Assembly (NCBI RefSeq): GCF_030406605.1
Contig: NZ_CP129104.1
Coordinates: forward strand, 2,274,026-2,338,025
DNA from: Curtobacterium sp. 458
Lineage (GTDB): Bacteria; Actinomycetota; Actinomycetes; Actinomycetales; Microbacteriaceae
DNA: 64,000 nucleotides
Reading direction: 5' to 3'
Both the position numbers and the translations under genes were made by a program. This document shows, piece by piece, positions 26,067-34,975 of the stretch; the first letter of the stretch is position 1; the number at the start of each line of letters is the position of its first letter. The notes under the pieces were generated by a model, which saw only the letters and a program-made list of their open reading frames with translations, made no database searches and was not told the DNA's origin.

Positions 26067-27209
26067 TCAGAGGTCGGCGTGCAGCTGCCAGGTCTCCGAG
26101 GCGGCGTCGTTCCAGTCGAACATCCGCGCGCGGTCCGGTCCGGCGACCGCCAGCTGCGACGCGAGCAGCGGATCGTTCACCACCTGGTAGACGGCCTGCG
26201 CGAGCCGCTCCGCGTAGGAGTCGCGCGGGTCGCGGGCGACGGTCACGCCGGCGTCGGACGCGACCTCGCTCACGGCGGCGTCGTCGGAGTGGATCACGGG
26301 CGTGCCGAAGCTCATCGCCTCGATCACCGGCAGGCCGAAGCCCTCGGCCAGGCTGGGGAACACGAACACCGTCGCGCGGTCGTACGCCACGGCGAGGTCC
26401 GCGTCGTCGACCCGACCGAGGACCTTCACCCGGTCGCGGGCGAGTCCGGCGCGTTCCGCGGTGCCGTACACGTCGACGTCGCCCCACCCGTCGGGCCCGG
26501 CGATCACCAGCGGGACGTCCTGCGGGGCGTCCGGGTGTGCCATCGCGTCGATGAGGTGGGTGAGACCCTTGCGCGGCTCGAGCGTCCCCACGGCGAGGAC
26601 GTAGCGCTCGGGGAGACCGAGCCGCTCGGCACGGAGATCGGCGTCGACCGGGGTCCTGAGCCGCCCGCTCGGGGCACCGCCGATCACCCGCAGCCGGTCG
26701 TCGAAGCGGTGGATCTCGTTGAGGGCCGACGCGACGGCGTGGGTCGGCACGACCACGGCGTCGGCGTACTTGTACGCGCGCTTGATCATCGCGCGGTGGA
26801 AGTGCACACCGCGGGGAGTCAGGGTCTCCGGGTGGGTCCACGGCACGGTGTCGTGCACCGTCACGACGGTCTGGCGGCCCGGGAACTGCACGCGGTCGTG
26901 CTTGACCAGCGGCGCGAGCACGCTCGGGGCGTGCACCATCTCCTTCGCGAGACCGCCGACCATCCCGCCCTGCCACGCGAGTGAGAGCTCGCGTCGGGGG
27001 AGCGCCAGGCGCTGCAGCTCCGAGAGTCCGGGCAGCAGCGTCTCGAGTCGACGGAGCTCGTCGTTCCCGACGGCGGAGACCACCGCGGCGACGTCACAGC
27101 CCTCCGGCGCGTTCGCGACGAGGTGGCGCGTGAGCTCCTCGGTGTAGCGGCCGATCCCACCGGGCACGGGGGCGACGACCTGGTCGACGACGACGTGGAG
27201 AGTGGTCAT
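26067..27209 (-). CDS. GT4-family glycosyltransferase
   Basis: A 380-residue GT-B enzyme. GGIGRYTEELTRHL at the N-terminus, VTVHDTVPWTHPETL, then VGTLEPRKGLTHLIDAM and the donor-binding FPSLAEGFGLPVIEAMSFG at the C-terminus form the classic mannosyl/rhamnosyl GT4 pattern. It is very similar in motif order to the enzyme at 37687-38862, so the two may be paralogues. ATG 27209 follows GAGGAG; a TAGGGT box (27263-27258, minus strand) lies about 50 nt upstream. It is transcribed separately from rmlD, whose palindromic terminator lies between them. Confidence 0.9.
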   Translation of the reverse strand: MTTLHVVVDQVVAPVPGGIGRYTEELTRHLVANAPEGCDVAAVVSAVGNDELRRLETLLPGLSELQRLALPRRELSLAWQGGMVGGLAKEMVHAPSVLAPLVKHDRVQFPGRQTVVTVHDTVPWTHPETLTPRGVHFHRAMIKRAYKYADAVVVPTHAVASALNEIHRFDDRLRVIGGAPSGRLRTPVDADLRAERLGLPERYVLAVGTLEPRKGLTHLIDAMAHPDAPQDVPLVIAGPDGWGDVDVYGTAERAGLARDRVKVLGRVDDADLAVAYDRATVFVFPSLAEGFGLPVIEAMSFGTPVIHSDDAAVSEVASDAGVTVARDPRDSYAERLAQAVYQVVNDPLLASQLAVAGPDRARMFDWNDAASETWQLHADL

Positions 27210-27326
27210 GCTGGCGTGCTCCTCGTCGTGGTCGTGGTGCCGTGACCCGGCTGGCTGACCCTACCAGGGGGGACGGGGAGGACACCGTGACGGACCGGCA
27301 CGGGCGCCCGTCCGACGCGACCCGGT

Positions 27327-27375
27327 GACGGCCTGGAGGCTCCGCACCGGTCCGGTGCCGTGCCTCCAGGCCGTC
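27327..27375. terminator. Palindromic element of the repeat family behind rmlD
   Basis: Arms GACGGCCTGGAGGC and GCCTCCAGGCCGTC enclose an inner GCACCGG/CCGGTGC stem. It begins 25 nt downstream of the rmlD stop. Confidence 0.65.
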
Positions 27376-27400
27376 TCCTGGTCGCGTCAGGTGCCGCGGC

Positions 27401-28252
27401 TCAGGCCTGCAGGGCGCCCGCCTGCACGGCGGCGTGCAGCGCCTCACGCCAGTCGCGCATGGGCGCGAGCCCGGCGCGCGACCAGGCGTCGTGGCCGAGC
27501 ACGCTGTAGGCGGGCCGCGGCGCCGGCCGGACGAAGGCGGCACTGTCGGTGGGGAGCACCCGCTCGGGGTCGAGACCCACCTCCGTGTAGATGGCCCGGG
27601 TGAAGTCGTACCAGGAGCCCTGGCCGGCGTTCGTGCCGTGGTAGACGCCCGCCGGGGCGTCGCCGTCGACGAGCTCGACGATCCGCGCGGCGAGGTCGCC
27701 GGTCCAGGTGGGCTGCCCGACCTGGTCCGTGACGACGCTCACGGTGTCGTGCGACGCGGCGAGACGGAGCATCGTGGCCGCGAAGTTCGGCCCGTGCGCG
27801 CCGTAGATCCACGCCGTCCGGACCACGTACGAGGTGTCCGGGGCGATGTCGCGGACGAACGCCTCGCCAGCGGCCTTCGACCGGCCGTACGCGTTGATCG
27901 GGTCGGTCGGCGCGTCCTCCGCGTAGGGCGCCGTGCCGTTGCCGTCGAACACGTAGTCCGTCGACACGGTGAGGAGCTTCGCCCCGTGCCGGACCGTGGC
28001 CTCGGCGAGGAGCTTCGGCCCCGTGGCGTTGACGGCGTACGCGTCGTCCTCGTGGGTCTCGGCGTCGTCGACCTTCGTGTAGGCCGCGGAGTTGATGACG
28101 ACGTCGTGCCCGGCGACGGCCGCGTCGACCGCGTCGGCGTCGGTGATGTCGAGGTCCGCGCGGCCGAGGGCCGTGACGTCACGTCCGGCGAGGGCGTGCT
28201 GGAGGTCCTGGCCGAGCATGCCGGCCGCCCCCGTGATGAGGTATCGCGTCAT
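27401..28252 (-). CDS. rmlD: dTDP-4-dehydrorhamnose reductase
   Basis: A 283-residue NAD(P)H-dependent reductase, last step of dTDP-L-rhamnose synthesis. N-terminal YLITGAAGMLGQDL, INSAAYTKVDDAE, the STDYVFDGNG motif and the catalytic YGRSKAAGE are all seen. Start ATG 28252 is chosen so that the Rossmann motif begins at the expected place; an upstream GTG at 28282 lies 5 nt after rmlB and would add ten residues. It is the last gene of an operon that runs from the GT2 gene at 33368. Confidence 0.94.
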   Translation of the reverse strand: MTRYLITGAAGMLGQDLQHALAGRDVTALGRADLDITDADAVDAAVAGHDVVINSAAYTKVDDAETHEDDAYAVNATGPKLLAEATVRHGAKLLTVSTDYVFDGNGTAPYAEDAPTDPINAYGRSKAAGEAFVRDIAPDTSYVVRTAWIYGAHGPNFAATMLRLAASHDTVSVVTDQVGQPTWTGDLAARIVELVDGDAPAGVYHGTNAGQGSWYDFTRAIYTEVGLDPERVLPTDSAAFVRPAPRPAYSVLGHDAWSRAGLAPMRDWREALHAAVQAGALQA

Positions 28253-28287
28253 GGTGTCGTGGGTCCCGTCGGGGTCGGTCACGCCGC

Positions 28288-29274
28288 TCAGCTGAGCGCC
28301 GCACGCTCCTTGAGGGGCTCCCACCAGGCGCGGTTGTCGCGGTACCACTGCACGACCTCGGCGAGGCCCTGCTCGAACGGCACCTGCGGCTCGTAGCCGA
28401 GCTCCTCGCGGATCTTCGTGATGTCCACCGAGTAGCGGAGGTCGTGTCCGAGCCGGTCGGCGACGCGGTCGACGCTCGACCAGTCGTGGCCGGTGGCGTC
28501 GAGGAGCAGCTGCGTGAGCTCCTTGTTCGTCAGCTCCGTCCCGCCGCCGATGTTGTAGACCTCGCCGGCGCGGCCCTTGACGAGCACGAGCGCGATGCCG
28601 CGGCAGTGGTCGTCGACGTGCAGCCAGTCCCGGACGTTGTTGCCCTCGCCGTAGAGCGGGACGTGCTTGCCGTCGATGAGGTTCGTCACGAACAGCGGGA
28701 TGACCTTCTCGGGGAAGTGGTACGGCCCGTAGTTGTTCGAGCAGCGCGTGATCGACAGGTTCATGCCGTGCGTGCGGTGGTAGCTGCGGGCGAGCAGGTC
28801 GCTGCCGGCCTTCGACGCCGAGTAGGGCGAGTTCGGCTCGAGCGGGCGGTCCTCGGCCCAGGAGCCCTCGCTGATGGAGCCGTAGACCTCGTCCGTGGAG
28901 ACGTGCACGAACCGCTCGGTGCCGTGCCGGAGCGCGGCGTCGAGGAGGCGCTGCGTGCCGACGACGTTGGTCTCGACGAAGATGCCCGAGTCGCGGACGG
29001 ACCGGTCGACGTGCGACTCGGCGGCGAAGTGGACGATCGCGTCGACCGTCGGGACGACCTCGTCGAGCTTCGCGGCGTCGCGGATGTCACCGTGCACGAA
29101 CGTGTACCGCGGGGAGTCGGCGACGGGTGCCAGGTTGGCTTCGTTGCCCGAGTACGTCAGTGCGTCGTACACCACGACCTCGGCGCCCTCGAGGCCCGGG
29201 TAGGCGTCCTCGAGCGTTCGGCGGACGAAGTTCGAGCCGATGAAGCCGGCCCCTCCGGTGACGAGGATCTTCAC
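28288..29274 (-). CDS. rmlB: dTDP-glucose 4,6-dehydratase
   Basis: A 328-residue short-chain-dehydrogenase-type enzyme. ILVTGGAGFIGSNFVR binds NAD, HFAAESHVDRS and the catalytic STDEVYG / YSASKAGSD pair follow, and RCSNNYGPYHFPEK is typical of RmlB. It makes the 4-keto-6-deoxy intermediate for rhamnose. Start GTG 29274 has AGGAAAGAG upstream and overlaps the stop of the preceding DUF2142 gene by four bases, so translation is coupled. rmlD follows 35 nt later. Confidence 0.96.
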   Translation of the reverse strand: MKILVTGGAGFIGSNFVRRTLEDAYPGLEGAEVVVYDALTYSGNEANLAPVADSPRYTFVHGDIRDAAKLDEVVPTVDAIVHFAAESHVDRSVRDSGIFVETNVVGTQRLLDAALRHGTERFVHVSTDEVYGSISEGSWAEDRPLEPNSPYSASKAGSDLLARSYHRTHGMNLSITRCSNNYGPYHFPEKVIPLFVTNLIDGKHVPLYGEGNNVRDWLHVDDHCRGIALVLVKGRAGEVYNIGGGTELTNKELTQLLLDATGHDWSSVDRVADRLGHDLRYSVDITKIREELGYEPQVPFEQGLAEVVQWYRDNRAWWEPLKERAALS

Positions 29275-30827
29275 TGGGGTCTCTTTCCTGTTGGTCGGGT
29301 CTCGATCGGTGCGGACGGTGTACGCGGCGAGGAGTCTACCGGCCCGTCCACGCGGGCCGCCGACAGCCGCCAGACCGCGACGACCGACCAGACGGCGGCG
29401 ACGACGAACAGCAGGCCGGACAGTGCGATGGGCATGGTGCCGGCGACGGAGTCCCCGCCCATCCGCTCGAGCCCGGCCGCCGTCACGCGGAACTGCACGT
29501 TCTCCCACCCGCCGCGGTAGAGGACGCCGAGTCCGTACGTCCCGATCACGAGACCGGCCACCGCGGCCGTCCGCGCCAGACGCTGCCGGAGGAGCGGGCG
29601 GACGACGAGCGCCCGCCACGCGATCGCCTGCGCGGTGACGAGGGCGACGATCGCGATGAAGAGGAAGCGTCCCTGCAGCCCGTTGCCCTGGTGGGTCCCC
29701 AGGTAGTTCCGCCAGCTGTAGGCGAGGGTCGCGACGAGCACGAGCGCCGGCCAGAGCAGGAGCGTCGTCGTGAGGCCGCGTCCCGTTCCACGACGGGCGT
29801 ACGCCCACGCGAGCACGGTCAGCGCGACGATCGTCATCGAGTCGACCAGAGCGGGCGGGAGGACCCACTGGTTGGCACCGAGGAGCCCCCAGAACGAGTT
29901 CGTGAGACCGTCCCACTGCCGGCCGGCGAAGGCCCCGGGGTTGGCGCCGCCCGACGGGTAGGGCACCACGGTGGTGGAGCCGCGGAGCGCGTCGGGGACC
30001 AGCGTGCCGCTGCGCACGAGGGTGCGGACCCACCACCAGCCGGTGGCGGCGAGCGGCAGGACGAGGACGACGGCCGCGTGGACGGTCCGGGACACGAGCG
30101 GCCGCCCGTGGGCGAGCAGCACGACGACGACCGCGAACGGGACGGCGACGAGGCCGAGCGCGGTGAGCGCCGACATCGCGGTGACGCTCACGGCGAGCCC
30201 CACGGTGGTCCACCAGGACCGGTCGCCCGTGAGCGTCCGGACGGCGAGCCACACCATCACGGCGCCGAACAGCACCATCGGGGCCCAGAGGGAGACCGCG
30301 GCGGTCACCTGCGCGAGCTGCGGCACGGCGAAGAGCAGGAGCGGAGCGACGAGCGCGGTCCGCGGCGAGCGGGTCGCGCGGCGCACGGTCGCCCAGACGA
30401 GGAGCGGCAGTGCGGCGACGACGACGACGTCGAGGAGGCGCAGCGCCAGGACCGCGGTGCCCCAGCTGTGCGAACCCCAGCCGATCGCCTTCAGCACGAG
30501 CGCCGCCACCAGGTAGTACGTCGGCGGGTGCTGGGACATCTGGTCGATCGCCGGCGAGTCACCGGGCACCTGGGCGAGCAGCGCGGACACCGTCGTCCGG
30601 TCGGCCGCCGCCACCGGGTGGTCGACGACCTGGCGGATCGCGGCGAGGTAGTGCATGTCGCCGGGGGGTGGCCAGCCGAGTCCGAGCGCGAGTCGGAAGG
30701 CGGCGTCCACGTGTGCGGGCTCGTCGGGCGCACCGAAGACGGGCGTCACGAACGCGAAGAGCAGCAGGAAGCCGACCCAGGCGGCGGTCACCGCGCCGAT
30801 GGTCGTCCACTGGCGGCGGGCGGTCAC
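29271..30827 (-). CDS. DUF2142-type membrane protein (GT-C-like)
   Basis: A 518-residue polytopic protein, third of four DUF2142 paralogues. FGAPDEPAHVDAAFRLALG, SQHPPTYYLVAALVL and WWWVRTLVRSGTLVPD follow the family order. Its GTG start (30827) overlaps the stop of the previous paralogue and its stop overlaps the rmlB start, a chain of GTGA overlaps that ties it to rhamnose synthesis. A role in transferring rhamnose or another sugar to an exported polymer is plausible but unproved. The C-terminus is a short cytoplasmic tail rich in Pro and Arg. Confidence 0.82.
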   Translation of the reverse strand: MTARRQWTTIGAVTAAWVGFLLLFAFVTPVFGAPDEPAHVDAAFRLALGLGWPPPGDMHYLAAIRQVVDHPVAAADRTTVSALLAQVPGDSPAIDQMSQHPPTYYLVAALVLKAIGWGSHSWGTAVLALRLLDVVVVAALPLLVWATVRRATRSPRTALVAPLLLFAVPQLAQVTAAVSLWAPMVLFGAVMVWLAVRTLTGDRSWWTTVGLAVSVTAMSALTALGLVAVPFAVVVVLLAHGRPLVSRTVHAAVVLVLPLAATGWWWVRTLVRSGTLVPDALRGSTTVVPYPSGGANPGAFAGRQWDGLTNSFWGLLGANQWVLPPALVDSMTIVALTVLAWAYARRGTGRGLTTTLLLWPALVLVATLAYSWRNYLGTHQGNGLQGRFLFIAIVALVTAQAIAWRALVVRPLLRQRLARTAAVAGLVIGTYGLGVLYRGGWENVQFRVTAAGLERMGGDSVAGTMPIALSGLLFVVAAVWSVVAVWRLSAARVDGPVDSSPRTPSAPIETRPTGKRPQ

Positions 30828-32434
30828 GCGGCGACCCCCTCGGGATCGACAGCGGGGGTCGTGGCCGGGGTGGTCGTCGCGGCAGTCGGGGCGTTCCGTT
30901 CGGGTGCGGTGCTGCGCAGCCAGCGGACGAGGAGCACGCACGTCGCCACGAGCAGCAGTCCGGCGATCACCGTGAGCGTGATCGTCCAGCCGCCCGACAG
31001 CATGCCTGCGCGGTCGTACCGCTGCAGGTTCGCCTCGGTGATCCACCACGCGGCGTCGCGGCCGAACGCCCGGATCACGTAGACGAGTCCGTACGCGGCG
31101 ATCGCGCACGCGGCGATCGCCATGCCCACCGCGAGCCGGGTCCGGCCCCGAGCGGTGATCGCGACGCGCGGCCAGGCCAGGGCGCTGAGGGCGATGAGCG
31201 CGAGGAGCGTCGGGTAGTAGTAGCGCCCCTGTGTGCCGGCGACGATGGTGTTCCGGACGTAGCCGCCCCAGCCGCTCTGCATGTGCAGCGCGATGAGGAT
31301 GACCGGGTAGGAGGCCAGCACGAGCGCCGGGCGCAGGGACGGTCCGCGGCGGAAGGCCCAGAAGACGATGCCCGCGAGCGAGAGCACGGTGAGCGCGTCG
31401 ATGAGGAACTGCGCGATCTGGAACTGGGCGAGACTGCCCACGCTGCCCCAGAAGGTGCGGGTGACGCCGTTCCAGTAGTCGCGGAGGAAGACCTCGGGCG
31501 ATGCTGCGGTGCCGTCCGGGAAGGGCTTGTCCGGCCGCGCGTACTTCGCCATGCCGTCGGGCTGGATCTGCCGGTACACGATGAGGTTGTGCAGCCACCA
31601 CCACGCGCCGACCAGGGCCGCGAGCGCGAGGGTGCCGAACGCACGGAGACCGTTCCGGAGCACGACGCCGCGGTGGAGGCCCGCGGTGAACACCGCGATG
31701 CCGACGAAGGGGATCGCCGGCAGCGCCGTGCCCTTCACGAGCAGCATCGCCCCGAGCGCGATCGCGATGCCCACGAGCAGCCGCTTCCGGTGGTCCCCGG
31801 TCAGCAGGCGGGTCACGAGGTACACGAGGATGCCGGAGAGCGGCAGCATGAGCGCGTCGTTCGTCACCGAGGCGCCGATCGCGGCGAGCTCCGGGACGGC
31901 GAGGACCGCCGCGCCGCCGAGCACGGCCGCCCGCGGGGACCGCGTGAGCCGCCGGACCGTGGCCCAGGCGAGCAGCGGCAGCGGCAGCGCGAGCACGGCG
32001 TCGAAGAGGCGGAGCGCGAGCACGGCGTGGTCCCAGCGGAGGTCCTCGAAGTGGACGAGGTGCAGGACGCCGGCGGCGAGGAAGTAGTAGGTCGGCGGGT
32101 GCTGCGTCATCTGGTCGACGCTGCCGACGTTGTTGCCCGGGTACTCCTGCAGGAGCTGACCCCACGTCGGGTGCACCGCCGCTGGTTCCCGCAGGTTGTC
32201 GTGCTGGGTCGCCTCGGTCGCGTTCAGGTACGGCAGCGTGCCGGGCGGGGCCCAACCGTCGCCGATCGCGACGTGGACGACGGCGTCCATGTGCGTCGGT
32301 TCGTCCGGGGCCTTGTACGTGGTGGTCCCGATCGCCCAGACCGCCAGCACGGCGGCGAACGCGACCGTGATCGCGGTGACCACGATGCGTTCGGCACGCC
32401 CCACCCGCGGTGTCCGAGCGCCCCGGTCAGTCAC
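30824..32434 (-). CDS. DUF2142-type membrane protein (GT-C-like)
   Basis: A 536-residue polytopic protein, fourth DUF2142 member and the closest in motif order to the one at 17427. TTYKAPDEPTHMDAVVHVA, TQHPPTYYFLAAGVL, GASVTNDALMLPL, WWWLHNLIVYRQIQPDGM and TQGRYYYPTLLAL are visible. GTG 32434 lies within the end of the upstream GT2 gene (8-base overlap). The C-terminal 30 residues are a Thr/Pro/Ala-rich tail. Tandem placement with the next paralogue suggests a local duplication. Confidence 0.82.
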   Translation of the reverse strand: MTDRGARTPRVGRAERIVVTAITVAFAAVLAVWAIGTTTYKAPDEPTHMDAVVHVAIGDGWAPPGTLPYLNATEATQHDNLREPAAVHPTWGQLLQEYPGNNVGSVDQMTQHPPTYYFLAAGVLHLVHFEDLRWDHAVLALRLFDAVLALPLPLLAWATVRRLTRSPRAAVLGGAAVLAVPELAAIGASVTNDALMLPLSGILVYLVTRLLTGDHRKRLLVGIAIALGAMLLVKGTALPAIPFVGIAVFTAGLHRGVVLRNGLRAFGTLALAALVGAWWWLHNLIVYRQIQPDGMAKYARPDKPFPDGTAASPEVFLRDYWNGVTRTFWGSVGSLAQFQIAQFLIDALTVLSLAGIVFWAFRRGPSLRPALVLASYPVILIALHMQSGWGGYVRNTIVAGTQGRYYYPTLLALIALSALAWPRVAITARGRTRLAVGMAIAACAIAAYGLVYVIRAFGRDAAWWITEANLQRYDRAGMLSGGWTITLTVIAGLLLVATCVLLVRWLRSTAPERNAPTAATTTPATTPAVDPEGVAA

Positions 32435-33368
32435 CGTAGCGCTGCAGTTTCTGCAGGTCGAGCTGTTCCTCGGCCAGCGTCCGGTTGAGCCGGGTGAGGT
32501 CCGCCACGACGCCGATCACCACCGCGAGCACGGCCGTGATGAGCAGGACCACACCGAGGATGATCGACTGGAGGTGGTTCCCGGGGGTGTGCATCCAGAG
32601 GAGCACGAGGTAGCGGACGAGCGGCCAGAGCCCCAGTGCCCCGAGGACCGCGGCGACCCACGCGAACAACGCCATGGGTCGGTACATGAGGTAGACCCGG
32701 GCGATCGCCGAACCGGACTGGAACATGTGCTGGAAGATGTTGCTGAACAGCCGGGACTCGCGCGTCTTCGGGTTCGTCGTGATCGGCACCGAGGCGATAG
32801 CGAGGCGCTTGTACCCGGCCTGCACGATGGTCTCCATGCAGTAGCTGAAGCGCGTCACGATGTTGAGTCGGATCAGGGAGTACTTCGAGTACGCGCGGAA
32901 CCCGCTCGCGGCGTCGGGGAGGTCGAGGCCGGCCGCCCGCGAGGCCACCCAGGACCCGAAGCGCTGCATGAGCTTCTTGAACCCGGAGAAGTGCTCGATC
33001 GTGCGCGTCTGGCGGTCGCCGATGACGATCTCCGCCTCCTTCCGGAGGATCGGCTGCACGAGCTCGGCGATCTGGGCCTGCGGGTACTGGTTGTCGCCGT
33101 CGGTGTTGACCACGATGTCGGCGCCGTGCAGGAGCGCGTAGTCGACGCCGTCGCGGAACGACCGGGCGAGGCCCATGTTCGTGGTGTGGTGCACGAAGTG
33201 CTTGACGCCGTGCTCCTTCGCGACCTCGACGGTGCGGTCCGTGCTGCCGTCGTCGATGACGAGGATCTCGATCTCGTCGATGCCCTCGATCTCCCGCGGG
33301 ATGGAGTCGATGACGCTGGCGAGGGTGTTCTCCTCGTTGAGGCAGGGGATCTGGACGAACAACTTCAC
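32427..33368 (-). CDS. GT2 polyprenyl-phosphate glycosyltransferase with membrane tail
   Basis: A 313-residue family 2 enzyme. VQIPCLNEENTLASVI starts the GT-A domain; VIDDGSTDRTVEV and VVNTDGDNQYP give the DXD metal site; GDRQTRTIEHFSGFK and SGFRAYSKYSLI follow. Two hydrophobic helices and a basic tail at 235-313 anchor it. The pattern is that of dolichol-phosphate-mannose-synthase-like enzymes, which make the lipid-linked sugar donors used by GT-C proteins; two candidate GT-C genes lie directly downstream in the operon. Start GTG 33368; a TAGGCT box lies about 50 nt upstream. Confidence 0.9.
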   Translation of the reverse strand: MKLFVQIPCLNEENTLASVIDSIPREIEGIDEIEILVIDDGSTDRTVEVAKEHGVKHFVHHTTNMGLARSFRDGVDYALLHGADIVVNTDGDNQYPQAQIAELVQPILRKEAEIVIGDRQTRTIEHFSGFKKLMQRFGSWVASRAAGLDLPDAASGFRAYSKYSLIRLNIVTRFSYCMETIVQAGYKRLAIASVPITTNPKTRESRLFSNIFQHMFQSGSAIARVYLMYRPMALFAWVAAVLGALGLWPLVRYLVLLWMHTPGNHLQSIILGVVLLITAVLAVVIGVVADLTRLNRTLAEEQLDLQKLQRYGD

Positions 33369-33417
33369 GGGGATGCAGGTCTCGTTTCGATGGCTGACGG
33401 GAGCGCGAGGCCTCAAC

Positions 33418-33423
33418 AGCCTA
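33418..33423 (-). promoter_or_regulatory. -10 box for the GT2-DUF2142-rmlB-rmlD operon
   Basis: TAGGCT on the minus strand, with an expected leader of about 43 nt. It faces the rmlC promoter 50 bp away, so one short spacer controls both halves of the rhamnose pathway. Confidence 0.5.
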
Positions 33424-33472
33424 ATGCGAACGGGCGTGCAGGTCGCGAAACGTGGTGTACCAGCCGGCTTGC

Positions 33473-33478
33473 TAGGCT
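33473..33478 (+). promoter_or_regulatory. -10 box of leaderless promoter for rmlC
   Basis: TAGGCT, then exactly 6 nt to GTG 33485. The in-frame GTG 33482 is only 3 nt away and is therefore less likely to be the start. Confidence 0.6.
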
Positions 33479-33484
33479 GCCGTG

Positions 33485-34093
33485 GTGCAGATCCGCGAAC
33501 TCAAGATCCCCGGCGCGTGGGAGTTCACGCCCGTGCAGCACGGCGACGCACGAGGAGCGTTCCTCGAGGCCTACCGCGCCGACGTCCTCGAGGAGACGGT
33601 GGGCCACCCGCTCGACCTCCGCCAGGTGAACATGTCGATCTCCTCGGCCGGTGTCGCCCGGGGCATCCACTACGCCCTCGTCGCCCCGAGCCAGGCGAAG
33701 TACGTCACCGCCGTCCGCGGCGCGTTCATCGACTACATCGTCGACATCCGCGTCGGCTCGCCGACGTTCGGGCAGTGGGACTCGGTGCGGATCGACGACG
33801 TCGACCGCAAGGCCGTCTACCTCTCCGAGGGCCTCGGCCACGCGATCGTCGCACTCGAGGACCGCTCGACGGTGAACTACCTGGTGAGCGCGCACTACGA
33901 CCCGCAGCGCGAGAAGGGGATCACGATCCTCGACCCGACGGTCGGGCTCGAGCTGCCCGAGGGCCTCGGCGAGCCCGTGCTGTCCGAGAAGGACACGACG
34001 GCGCCGACGCTCGAGCAGGCCGCCGAGCAGGGGCTGCTGCCGACCTACGAGGAAGCGGTGGCGTACACCGAGTCCCTCCGGACGAAGAAGTAA
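33485..34093 (+). CDS. rmlC: dTDP-4-dehydrorhamnose 3,5-epimerase
   Basis: A 202-residue cupin enzyme of rhamnose synthesis. [32 protein letters not shown] (with the catalytic His) and the C-terminal half [17 protein letters not shown] mark it as RmlC. The usual His-Asp pair seems retained as far as can be judged. Start GTG 33485 is chosen from the promoter spacing. It heads an operon with rmlA and a large glycosyltransferase, and is divergent from the operon that holds rmlB and rmlD. Confidence 0.92.
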   Translation: MQIRELKIPGAWEFTPVQHGDARGAFLEAYRADVLEETVGHPLDLRQVNMSISSAGVARGIHYALVAPSQAKYVTAVRGAFIDYIVDIRVGSPTFGQWDSVRIDDVDRKAVYLSEGLGHAIVALEDRSTVNYLVSAHYDPQREKGITILDPTVGLELPEGLGEPVLSEKDTTAPTLEQAAEQGLLPTYEEAVAYTESLRTKK

Positions 34094-34103
34094 GGGACTC
34101 GAC

Positions 34104-34967
34104 GTGAAGGGCATCATCCTCGCCGGCGGCTCCGGCACCCGGCTCTGGCCGATCACCAAGGGCATCAGCAAGCAGCTCATGCCGATCTACGACAAGCCGA
34201 TGGTCTACTACCCGCTGTCGACGCTCATGATGGCCGGCATCCGCGAGGTGCTGGTGATCACGACGCCGGAGTACAACGAGCAGTTCAAGGCCCTCCTCGG
34301 CGACGGCTCCGCGCTCGGCATGGACATCCAGTACGCGGTGCAGCCGAGCCCGGACGGCCTCGCGCAGGCGTTCGTCATCGGCGAGGACTTCATCGGCGAC
34401 GACAGCGTCGCGCTCGTCCTCGGCGACAACATCTTCCACGGCACGGGCCTCGGCACGAACCTCCGGAAGAACACCGAGGTGCAGGGCGCCACGATCTTCG
34501 CGTACCACGTGGCCGACCCGACCGCGTACGGCGTGGTGGAGTTCGACGACGACTTCACGGCCGTCTCCATCGAGGAGAAGCCGACCGAGCCGAAGTCGAA
34601 CTACGCGGTGCCCGGTCTGTACTTCTACGACAACGAGGTCATCGAGATCGCCAAGACGATCGAGCCGAGCGCGCGTGGCGAGCTCGAGATCTCGACCGTG
34701 AACGAGCGCTACCTCGACGCGGGGAAGCTCGGCGTGCAGGTCCTCGACCGCGGCACCGCCTGGCTCGACACCGGCACGTTCGAGTCGATGATGCAGGCCT
34801 CCGAGTACGTCAAGGTGATCGAGGACCGGCAGGGCTTCAAGATCGGCTGCATCGAGGAGATCGCCTGGCGCAACGGTTGGATCGACGACGCGCAGCTCGC
34901 CGAGCTCGCCGCGCCGCTCGTCAAGGGCGGGTACGGCGTGTACCTGCAGCGCCTCCTCGACGCCTGA
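34104..34967 (+). CDS. rmlA: Glucose-1-phosphate thymidylyltransferase
   Basis: A 287-residue nucleotidyltransferase that makes dTDP-glucose, first step of the rhamnose pathway. [65 protein letters not shown] and [10 protein letters not shown] are all family signatures. Full length. GTG 34104 lies 10 nt after rmlC, with AAGGGA upstream. Confidence 0.97.
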   Translation: MKGIILAGGSGTRLWPITKGISKQLMPIYDKPMVYYPLSTLMMAGIREVLVITTPEYNEQFKALLGDGSALGMDIQYAVQPSPDGLAQAFVIGEDFIGDDSVALVLGDNIFHGTGLGTNLRKNTEVQGATIFAYHVADPTAYGVVEFDDDFTAVSIEEKPTEPKSNYAVPGLYFYDNEVIEIAKTIEPSARGELEISTVNERYLDAGKLGVQVLDRGTAWLDTGTFESMMQASEYVKVIEDRQGFKIGCIEEIAWRNGWIDDAQLAELAAPLVKGGYGVYLQRLLDA

Positions 34968-34975
34968 CCCGGACC

